From the NCBI GenBank assembly GCA_024362935.1, contig JANCRA010000039.1:5829040-5893039 (forward strand): a DNA stretch of 64,000 bases. Direction: 5' to 3'. Below are positions 20,297 to 30,099 of the stretch, in pieces. The notes under the pieces were generated by a model. That model was not told where the DNA came from and did not search any database. It saw only the letters and a list, made by a program, of their open reading frames with translations. This DNA comes from Setophaga petechia. Its lineage: Eukaryota; Chordata; Aves; Passeriformes; Parulidae. Within the stretch, counting starts at the first letter, position 1. Each line of letters opens with the position of its first letter. Made by a program: the position numbers and the translations under genes.

Positions 20297-23290
20297 TCAC
20301 AGCATGTTGACAAGTTTGAAGCTTCCCACCTCTGTGGTAGGGACAACACTGATAAAAGTTTTATAAAGGACTGCTCCTTTGGGCAGCTGGCAGATCACAT
20401 CCCTGCTCTCACTGCTTCGGGGTGGGGGCACATAGACCTCTTTGGTGTATCTCACAATCCCATCCTCCAGGGCATAGAGTGTCTTGTTACGGCCCATCCC
20501 CACCTGGGAGAGGATGAGGAGCATTAGAAAGCAGAGCCTGGACATCCACAACTAAAGCAGATCTGATCACTGGTCTGCCTTGTTTGATATCCTGGCTTCA
20601 ACAGCAGCCGTTGATTTATTTTTTAAAATAAAACCACACAACTTGCTTCCAGCAACCAGTTTGCAATGGTGCTCAGTATGAGACACCCATTCCACCCTGA
20701 AGGACAAGTGCCCTGTCAGGTCACAGAAGTGTTCTGGGACAGCAATTACTTGCAGACTTCCCTGAGTGCCATGAACACAGGTGAGGCTCTGAGCAGGCTC
20801 TGTGACTAACACCACAGAACACAGGGATAAGCATTAAGAATGAGACTGAAAGAGAGGAGGCAGTGAGTGTGGGGCTCTGGGGGGGGCTGCTGTTCTCTGA
20901 GAACCAAATAGAGAGAAAACGCCTTACGTGAGCGCCAGGATGCCAGCGGATCAACCGCTGCGTGGCCAAAATGTTTCCTGCATGGACAAATGCACCTGCA
21001 ACAGAGTGACACAGTCAGGCTGCAGAGAAAGAGCTTCCAAAGCCCTTGCAGAACACAAATGATTCTGGGACTTACAAATCCCAGCTTTTGTAGGCATTTT
21101 CTAAGGAAAAAATTACTTTAAATGTTAAAAGCATCTGAACGAAAATGCTGTTACCAGGAAATAAAAGAGCAATGGACAGACCATGGCAAAAAGTCAAATC
21201 TCTGAAAAGATTGCTTCTAGGGTACAAGACATTTTCTGGCTGCTGAAGGCATTTGTTTTACTACATTTACATTGATATGTTTCCATCAGCAAAGCTAGTA
21301 ATTATTAAGCACTCAACTGCAAGAATCTGCACTTTGGCTTTTGCTAAGCTTTGTAATTCTCTCCTTTGTAAACACTAGAAATGCTCAGTTTTTCCACTCA
21401 GTGTGGGGGGAAAGTGCAGTGCAGTCATGAGGTGTCTCAGTGTTCCTTCCTCCTGGGCTCTCTGGAGAGGCAAAGTTAGAACCAAAGTACATTTTCTGTA
21501 GGCAATTTCTGCTGGCAGCTGGCAGGCTCATGGTGGGGGGAGCTGACTCACCCTGCCCTCCCGCCAACAACCCTTGATCATGAGGTTTCACTGATCCTCC
21601 CCTTCTTTCTCCTGGAAAAGTGCCCTGCCCACCTCTTCCTGAAACACTCAACAACTGACACATATCAGGGGAGAGAAGCTCCCAGTGAAATGTAAATAAG
21701 ATACTGAGACCTACCTTCAACTTTTTTGAACCCATAGCGTTTCCCTGGGCTGCGGCCACCTAGGTTTCTCGAGCTGCCCCCACTTTTCTTAGAAGCCCAT
21801 CTGACAGCAACCAGGCTTGGATAGTGAGTGGTTAGAACTAGGTAAGGAAAAAGAACAACATCAGCTGGAAAAACTATCAGACATAACTCCTTATGTCAGA
21901 TGTAAAGGAAGACAGGCTTTAAAATTAAAGGCAAAGGAAAGCCCTGGAAGAAACAAAAAGTACTTACAAGATAAATTAGACAAAAGAGCCTAAGTTCCTT
22001 GAAAAAAGGCCATATCTCAAATGCTGCTGCTGCCCAGGTAAGAATAAAACTCTCAGCAACCATGTTAAATCAAGTGCACAAATTTCTGTTTCATTCTTGT
22101 AAAATGCAGCACAGGTGTCATTGGTTGCTGTGGATTGCTCTTACAGTGCTTTGAGAAAAGACGGGTTGTGATTTGTTTCAGTTTCCCCTTTGACCAAATG
22201 GCACTCACTCACACACTTACATACTGAAATCTTACAAATAAGCAGACTCCAAGTCTGGAAAATATATAAACATTTGTGACCAGCCAGAAACAGTCTGAGG
22301 AGTATCCCGAAGAAGCATAAAGGTTGGACTTGTTGGAGGTCTTTTCCACCTTTAATGATTCTGTAATTCTATGATTAAATGCTCTAGGAAGGAATACAGA
22401 GCCCTGGGAGTGGCAAAAAGGGAGTCTGGAGCAGAGTTTTTTTTCATTAATCCTCACAGTTTAAGGGAAGTGTTTAAGGTTGAACAGGGCTTGGAGCAAC
22501 CTGGTCTAGTGAAAGGTGTCCCTTCCCATGGCAGGGGGTAGGAACTGGCTGATCTTTAAGTTTCCCCCCAACCCAAGGCATCATTATCTTAACATTCTCT
22601 TCAGTACCACCTCTAATGCAGGTAGGAGACAACCCTAATTTTTCTGAATCCCTCTATTTAGCCCGTTTAGGAGCAGGTTAGTGCAGAACGGTGGTTATCT
22701 TGTTTCCTTAACCTGAGCAAAAGCACTAGTTTAACCTAATTAAATCATCACGGATACTCAGTGAGCTGGAAATGTCCCACCGCTGGAAGTGTTCAAGCAC
22801 AGGCTGGATAGGGCTTACTGCAACCTGGTCTAATGGAAGGCATCTCTGCCCATGGCAGGAAATTGGAACAAGATGACCTTCAAGGCTCCTTCCAATCAAA
22901 ACTTGTCCGTAATTCTAAGAAATACTGTTGAGGAAAGGGTACAAAACCCCATTAATTTCAGGATATGACATATTAAGTAAAGCCTTCTAGACTTGACGAT
23001 TTATAGGAAATTAGACAAGACGAAGCATAGCTACAGTTTCACATACACAAACCCGCTCATCGCCATCGCCACAGCTCCGCCTCAGCTCCAAGCAAAGGCG
23101 AAAGCCTCAGCCTCGAGCTATCGGTGGTGACGTCCCACCAGAGGCACAACGTCCCGCGGGGTGACCTCCCTGGGGCACCTTCTCCCGAGCTCATCCCTCC
23201 CGCTCCAAGGCCAGACCGCCACTCCCCACCCCTCAGAGGGTAATGAGCTGACACAGGCCCTCACTCACACAGCCGTCCCAGCGCCGCCAT
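20297..23290 (-). CDS. MRPL27: Mitochondrial large-subunit ribosomal protein bL27m
   Basis: This is a structural protein of the mitochondrial ribosome large subunit, the counterpart of bacterial L27, whose N-terminus lies near the peptidyl-transferase centre. Four minus-strand exons join in frame: 23290-23269, 21837-21715, 20995-20928, 20503-20297, giving 139 residues. Exon 1 encodes only MAALGRL plus one base. The N-terminus through [12 protein letters not shown] is basic and hydrophobic, as expected for a mitochondrial presequence. [18 protein letters not shown] is the L27 N-terminal signature, followed by [11 protein letters not shown] and WHPGAHV. The C-terminal part, [18 protein letters not shown] to SFKLVNML, matches vertebrate MRPL27. 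The gene shares a promoter with EME1. Confidence 0.95.
22320..22375 (+). mobile_element. CR1 3' tail fragment
   Basis: AGGTTGGACTTGTTGGAGGTC, TTTTCCACCTTTAATGATT and the terminal ATTCTGTAATTCTATGATT mark a sense CR1 tail, lying in MRPL27 intron 1. Confidence 0.85.
22466..22582 (+). mobile_element. CR1 3' fragment
   Basis: AGGGCTTGGAGCAACCTGGT, a GAAAGGTGTCCCTTCCCATG stretch and CTGATCTTTAAG identify a sense CR1 fragment that has lost its terminal octamers. It is one of three fragments clustered within 600 bp. Confidence 0.8.
22781..22920 (+). mobile_element. CR1 3' fragment
   Basis: GGAAGTGTTCAAGCACAGGC, CAACCTGGTCTAATGGAAGG, GATGACCTTCAAGGCTCC and the ending CCGTAATTCTAAG match a diverged sense CR1 tail. 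Confidence 0.82.
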
Positions 23291-23487
23291 CTTGATGGCG
23301 CCACTTCCCCCGCCTCCACTCGCTGGGAGGCGACGCGCACGCGCGCGCGCTGGGCGGCAATTGGTCCTAACGCGCGCCCTCGCTAGCGTTCGGACCAATC
23401 GCCGCCCACTGCACGCTCCTCCGGGCCAACCAGCGGCCGGCGCGGGCTTTCCCCTCAGGCGTGGGTGCCCCTGAGGAGACGGGGGAG
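23291..23487. promoter_or_regulatory. Bidirectional MRPL27/EME1 promoter with inverted CCAAT boxes
   Basis: Only 197 bp separate the two start codons. The centre is an imperfect inverted repeat: arms 23351-23373 and 23386-23408 match at 21 of 23 positions around a 12-base loop. Each arm carries an ATTGG/CCAAT box, the NF-Y target, in opposite orientation. CpG-rich sequence surrounds it and there is no TATA box. A YY1-type AAGATGGCGGC covers the MRPL27 start codon. Confidence 0.8.
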
Positions 23488-26400
23488 ATGGCGGAGAGGG
23501 AGTCGGGATCTGAGAGCAGCGAGGAGGAGAACCTGCTCTCCTTCTCCTACCTGCTGCAGCCGTCTCTATGCCTCGGCGAGCCGAGCCGGCCGCGGTCGCC
23601 ATCTCCTGAGCCTGAAGTGGCAGAGGTTGTCATGATGGTGAGCAGCGACAGCGAAGAGGGGATGGACGTCGTCCCTTTGCACGAGAGGGTCAAGATGAGG
23701 GTGGGAGCGGAGCCTGAGCCTTTCAACCTGGGCGTTGATGATGAAGGAGAGGCATCTGGGCTTTGTGCTAGTGGTGACCTGATGGCTCCTGGGAGCGAAG
23801 GGCTTCGGCAAGACCTGACGCCGTCTGGAGAAGTAGCTTGTGATAGTGAGACTGGTACACGCAGTGTTGAGAGATCCTCCCTGTGCTCCTTGCCAGTCGA
23901 CTCTGACAGGCCTAGTAGCCCCCCGGTAAGCAGAGAAAGGCCAGAAACATCGCTCCCTCTCAAGAAGCGACAATATAGTCAGAAGGAACGGGAGGCAATA
24001 TGCCAGAATGCGTGTCAGAGAAGGAAAGACCAAGAAGCAAAGACGAGGAAGCAGGAGGAGGAGAAAGAGAGGAAGAGAGCCGTTGCCAAGATGCTGAAAG
24101 CTCAGCGGCCAGGAGAGTGCCAGAAATACATAACAGTTGTGCTAGATCCAGGTAGTTGTCCTCACAGCCTGCTGCTGCCTTGTACTGACTGTTGTCTCCT
24201 CTCTCTGGAGGCCTGACCCATGCATCGATTTCAGTCATCTTACAGGTAGAAGGTGGCGAGCAGATCCTTAGTGCTTTGCAGGCTGCCAATTATTCCTGTG
24301 TGTTTGAGAACCACGCTGTTCCCTGCAGCATCACCTGGAGGAGAAAGACAGTGACATCACAGGTATGTGAGCAAAATTTTAATAATCTTGTCCTTTTCCT
24401 CATGTGTTATTTGCAGTCATTAGTAATTGTATTTAGCAACCCAAGTGAACACCCTCTAATTTCCCTGCTCAGAGATCTGAGTGGGAGTCTGAGTGAATTC
24501 TAAACAGACTGTGGCCTGTTTGTTTTTATATCTGAACAGATGGGGGGAGGAGATGAATGGACAGAAGAACCAAACGTTCTGGTTCTGCTTGGCTTGGAGG
24601 AGTTTTTGTCCATGGCTCAAAGCTACAAGCAAGTGAGAATGCTTATGACTTTTGTGCTCCTGAACATGCCTTGATGTAAAACCAGTGTTTTGCCGTCCCT
24701 CTTAGTGGCAGGAAGGTTTTGGTGTGGGAGGAATGCAGAGTTTCACTGAAACAGAAATCTGGGTGTAGAAGCCATTAAGGGCTGTATAATAAGTTCTGAC
24801 AAACTTTCTTCACTAGTTAAAAATTTTCACACATTCTTCTGAAGAGTTACATTGTTACATCAAGTGGGTGGTTTTGTTTTTTTTTTTTCCTTCCTTCTGC
24901 ATACCTACAACCAGGGCAATAATTTGCTGCGCTTCCCTGTATACCTCAACATTGTTTAACTCCTTATTTTTCCCATTTATCTTTGTAGAATGCTGATGGC
25001 TGTGCAGAAAGGCAGAAGGAGACCCTGCAGAGCTATGTGGCTCATACAATGGAGAAAATGCCTGGGAGAATTCTGGCTCTGGCAGTAGTTGGAGTAGAAA
25101 ATTATTTCAGGTCAGACTTCTTCCCTCCAAATGTTTCTGTGTTTTCTCTGGCCTTGAAAAATGCCATAGGTGTTTATGTTAATTCTTTCTAGCAACGGCT
25201 GGAGTATAAGAGGTATTCCCAGAACTGCTCCACCACTTTTTATACAGAAACAGAAACAAAGGTCCATCCAGACTGTCACCCCAGTCTTACTTTACTCTTT
25301 TTAGGTCTCTCCAAGTTCAGCCAAAACAAAGGCTGCGACAGACAGTCACAAGTGGGAATCAAGAGAAACGGGGAGAAAGGAGAAAAAAGGAAGCTAAGGA
25401 TTCTAGCTTGGACTTATCCAGAATGGATGTGAAAGAAGTGAGTGCTTTTAAAACACATGCAGCCATCATCTGTTGTCTCCTAGCATTTGAACATTTGACC
25501 CAGTCACACAATTTTGTACATGGGAATACGTGGCTTTCATTATTCATTTCTCCATCAGTCTATGGACAGAACTCTTTTGGTGCAGCTCCCCACTGCTCAG
25601 TCATATACCTGTTCCCACATAGACTGATGTGTCTCATTCCCCTGGATACTGATGTCAGTCGCAGCACCTCTTGCCCTTCATGGTCCATTGGCAAAGGCCA
25701 CGGGTGGTGGCTTGTTCATAACAAGAGCCACAGAGGAGCTGAGGCAGCTTAGAGGATACTGAGGTGATATTAACTGTCAGGAGACAGACTGCCCCTAAAT
25801 ACTTCAGTGTCTTAACTGTTCCCAAAATGGAGAGTGAAGGTTCTTGTCCTACAGCAGGACGTTTGTAAGCCTTTTCTGCTTCAGACAAATATGGAATTTG
25901 ATGCAGCAAGACTGATTGTGCTATTTGTTGTTCCCAATGGTGATACAGGCCCTGGTGGATCTGCAGCTGAGCACACAAGTCCAAATCAGCATTTTTGAGA
26001 GCAGTGAGGAGCTTGGGGAATATGCCACTATGTTCACAAAAGCTGTGGCTGAAGCACCATACAAGTGAGTAAGCAGAGGAGATTTGGTCCTGCCTTTGGA
26101 GAGGCTGCACTTCGAGCTACTGGGAAGGAATAACATGTACAACACAGGGTAAAACGGTTCCTAAAGGTGCAGGTCACAGAGCATCTGCTCTTGCAGCTCC
26201 TTCAACAAAGGACTTGTTCTTGAAATTGATGTCCTGCCCACAGAGGGGTCAGGACAAGCCCTGGTTTCATAGTCACAGGCTGGTTTGGGTTGGAAGGGAC
26301 CTTAAAAATCATCTAATCCAACCCCCTGCCATGGGCAAGGACATCTTCCACTACACTGGGTTGCTTAGTGCTCCATCTAACCTGACACTGAATGCTTCCA

Positions 26401-27797
26401 GGCATGGGGTATCAGCAGCTTATTTGGGCAATTTGTTCTGGTGTCTCACCACCTTCGGCTTTCACACTGGAGCCTTGACATCAAGTAGAGCTCTTGTTCT
26501 GAGTCAGATTTTTGGAGTGGGAAGGGAATGCAAGTAGGGTTGGCTCTTAGAGTGCCAGCTTTTCTTCTTCATTGTGTAATGAAGAGACATGCTTGAGAAT
26601 GAACCACTTGATTCTTTCCATTGATAAGGCAGGACAGCATCTTGTTGCACAGTGAGCTAAGAAAGCCATCTTGTGCAGTCTCACGCAATCCTGGCATTCC
26701 TATCACAGCAGCTGCTGGATTTTCATGTCAGCCATGACAAGAGATGAGCTGTCATTAAAAATTACATCTAAAAGTGCTTTGTTATGGTTGACAGCCAGAA
26801 GGTGAATTCTTGTTTACCACTTTGTCTGCAAGTTGGCTTGTGTCAGGATTGCTGCTGAGTATGGGATTGTTTATTTTTCAGGAGCAATCTGAGTCTTAAA
26901 GAAATAGCTAGTGCATGTAAAGAAAACAGGGTCAAATTGTTCATGTTTCCTTTGATGCCAGTTGTGTCTCTGACAGCTCAAGTGAGGGACGGCACCTGGC
27001 ATTGTGACAACAGATGGCAGGGACAGGATTTTCTTCACAGCCTCATTGTCTCATTTGCTTCCTCATTCCTTGTTCTCCCTAGGCGAGAGCGAGAGAACAC
27101 AGGGTTCTCTTTCTACTTGGAGAAGGACTGCTGCAGAGGGGTAAAGGTGGATCCTTCTGGAAAGGGTCTCTTGAAAGTTTGGAAGAGGCAGATACAGCAA
27201 TTTAACCGTGTCAGCTCTGAGATGGCTGAGGCTATCGTGTCTGCCTACCCTTCTCCTCAGCTTCTGATCCAGGTGAGGATGCCTCAGGGATACCCAGCAC
27301 TGTGTGCAGGCAGCCAGCTCATTCAGGGAGTGGAAGAAATAATTTAATCAGTATTAAAATAGACACGGTGATTCTGCATGAGTGGTTCAGTAAGTTAGCA
27401 AAGGAACTGATTCCTTGGCATCCACTGGTCTGGCTTCCCACTGAGGGAGTAGCACTGGCTTCACTCTCCAAGCTCACAGATGGGACTTGGACAGAGACCA
27501 AGTGAAAAATGAGTGGACATTGTGGAAGTGCAGAGCAGGTACAGGTGTATAGCTTGGATTGTTTTTTTTAGCAATGGATGCAAGTGGGTGATCCCTTTGT
27601 TGCCTTTGTGTTGCTTTTAGGCCTATGAGAAATGCTCCTCGGACCAGGAGCGGGAGAACATGCTGGCCAATATCCCTGTGCACCGTGGGGAGGGTGTGAC
27701 GGCCACCTCCCGGCGCATTGGGCCGGAACTATCCCGACGCATCTATCTGCAGATGACTTCCCACGATCCCGACCTCTGTCTGGATTTTACTGGGTAG
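23488..27797 (+). CDS. EME1: Structure-specific endonuclease subunit EME1
   Basis: EME1 is the non-catalytic partner of MUS81. The nuclear complex cuts branched DNA such as stalled forks and recombination intermediates. Eight exons join in frame: 23488-24151, 24235-24362, 24540-24632, 24989-25110, 25305-25437, 25949-26064, 27083-27272, 27621-27797, giving 540 residues (human about 570). Exon 1 encodes a disordered acidic N-terminus with [11 protein letters not shown] (47-57), resembling a SUMO-interacting motif, and ends in a basic charged helix. The ERCC4-type fold follows, from KYITVVLDP and [13 protein letters not shown] to VGVENYF. The C-terminal helix-hairpin-helix region contains [50 protein letters not shown] and IYLQM. 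The ATG at 23488 has G at -3 and +4. Confidence 0.95.
26265..26460 (-). mobile_element. CR1 LINE 3' fragment, antisense
   Basis: GGTTTGGGTTGGAAGGGACC, TTAAAAATCATCTAATCC, AACCCCCTGCCATGGGCAAG and AATTTGTTCTGGTGTCTCAC give the reverse complement of the CR1 3' end. It lies in EME1 intron 6. Confidence 0.9.
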
Positions 27798-28090
27798 CAC
27801 AGGGAAATAGGGTTGTACTGTTCAGTTAAGTGTTCCATTTTGGATTTCACTGAGTAGCTCCAGGGAATAAGGGTTTTTACCATTTGTCTGGTCAAGTTTT
27901 CAGTTTTCTTCTGTGAAGAAGTGCTTAGATAACACTCATTGATCCCTGTTTAAAGACTTGAAACACATTAAGACTTTATTGTAGAAGAAAAAAGTTGGAT
28001 AAAGTTGCTGAATAGCAGGAGTTTACACAAGAAAAATGGTGAACATCTTCCCTAAGCACATGAGTTGCACACAGCTTGTAGTACTGATGC

Positions 28091-28096
28091 TTTATT
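28091..28096 (-). terminator. Candidate LRRC59 poly(A) signal
   Basis: TTTATT on the + strand reads AATAAA on the minus strand, about 2.0 kb after the LRRC59 stop codon. A second candidate is at 27975-27980. Both lie upstream of the EME1 candidate signal, so the two transcripts may overlap at their 3' ends. Confidence 0.4.
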
Positions 28097-28109
28097 TGCC
28101 TTTCTATAA

Positions 28110-28115
28110 AATAAA
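28110..28115 (+). terminator. Candidate EME1 poly(A) signal
   Basis: This canonical AATAAA lies about 310 bases after the EME1 stop codon. It is followed by TTTTGAAG and a T-rich stretch. Confidence 0.45.
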
Positions 28116-30099
28116 TAATTTTGAAGAATAACCTTTGCTTCTTAACATGGCGTCTTGAATATAGACAGGTATGTCCTCTGTTAAAAGGAATACTTCCTGT
28201 TGCTCTCCTGAACTGCAAAGACTTACCTTCTCCCTCCTTTGGGATAAATCCTGAAGCTAGAACAACATGGCGCTGCCCCCCTAGCACCTGCTCTAGCGAG
28301 GTGAAAGAACTTTACCTTGCAAAACAGTCTCTCATTGTTCCGCTGTAACAGATGGGAATGAGTAAGACTAATTTTCAGATACAAGTTTAGAATGCTCTGT
28401 CTCCAGATGGCTTAATCTTGAGAAGGTCTTGAAATCTGATTATATGTGCTGGAATTATGAGGTCTAAACAATTGGCAGAAAAAGCTTCCTTTTAATTAGA
28501 TTGGCGACCACGGCCTGTCCGTGCAGCCATCAGCACTTGTGTGCACACAAGGACAATTGAGGGTTTTTGTAACAGCATTGCTGAGAATTAAACTGCATCT
28601 CATGTGTGGAAGTTAACTCTTTGGAACCCTGCTGCCTCCAGTGGAAAAATCCCTACATGCCCTGCTTGTTCTAGGCATCCAGCTGGAGCTCTGGCCTGAC
28701 CAGAAGTGCTGCTAACCTGAATCTATAAATTGTATAAGCTCGCCAACCTATGTAACACTTATCTGGATGTTGGCAGGAAGGGCTGCATGGAGGAAACATT
28801 GCTTTAGATGCTGTTTGTAATTTTTCTGAACATTTCTGGATAGAGAGTAAGGATATTTTAAAGAACGGGATGAGCTAGACACCCAAAGCAAAGCTTAAAG
28901 CTGTTTGAAGGAAGCTCTGAGAACATGCACTCTCCTGAGGCAGAGGCACCCCTTCCTTCCTTTAATCTGACACTTGTGCTGCTGCTCTCTCCTGTGAGAT
29001 ATTTAGGGAACCACAATCTTATCATCGGGTTACAGAAAAGTGAGGGTTTACTGCTGTGATGGTTTCCCCATAGCACTGCTCCTGGCAGCAATAATCCCAG
29101 GTATGAGAAAAGGGAACAATTCTGGAGGCCAGCGTAGAATGTCTCAGTGGAGTCTGTGGCACAGATATTCTCTGAAACTTGCACTTCATTTTAAGAACTC
29201 ACAAAGCTCTTAAGGATATGAAAAACTTCTGCTTGTTGGGAGTTAAGGAAATTTTAAAACTAATTTTTAAATAATTTTAAGGAAATTCCAAATAATTCAC
29301 AAACCATTGCAGAGGTGAGCTTTCCTCTTGAGATGCAAACCACCAAACCTCCCAGCCTTTCCCCAACCCTGAGGCTTCCCATTCCTGCCAGCAGTGCTCC
29401 CACAGTGCCACCCAGTGCTGCTTCTGCAGCTGCAGCAGGCAGGAATTATTCCCATGTACTTGGAAATCATTTGTGGCTGTTCCTGAAAGGCCTAATTAAA
29501 TTGAAAACTATGTTAATAACATAAACATCCACTTCAGACAGATTGCCGTGAAAACTACTGTATTGAAAATTTTCAGCTTCTTTCAATAGCACATCAGCCT
29601 CTTTGCTCCAACATAGGGATGCACAGCCATCCTACATGCCTGTAATTGGTCCTGAAGTGTGGCTTTAGTGTATTATTCCCATACCGCCATACCACCATTT
29701 TTAGCATAAACAGAAATGAGAGCGAGGAATGGATATGTATTAAAAACCTTCCACCTCTAGCTCAGAGCTACAGCTGTCTCACTCAGATGATGTGAGGGCT
29801 GCTTGTTCCCATTCCTATAGACTGTCAGCTTCCGTACCTCACAATCCTGGTGGACACAACTTGGAGGCAAGGAGTGGTAACAAGTTTACGTTAATGTGCA
29901 CAAATAATGGGAGTTACAGGCTGACTGAGAGACATGCACAACCAAGATAGTTTGAACAATAGCTCTGCTCTGTGGAGTGGACCAGCAAACCAACGCTGAC
30001 TGGTTCAAAGCAGTTTCATCAGAACACAATTCCATAGGAATTCTGGCTGTGTAGATGGTGGAAGGAGATGCTGATGAAGCAAGTGCCCATCCAGGACAA
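28116..30099 (-). other. Probable LRRC59 3' untranslated region
   Basis: No exon of either neighbour fits in this stretch. It runs from the LRRC59 stop codon toward the candidate poly(A) signals. Human LRRC59 also has a long 3' UTR, as I recall. No repeat family was recognised here. Confidence 0.5.
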
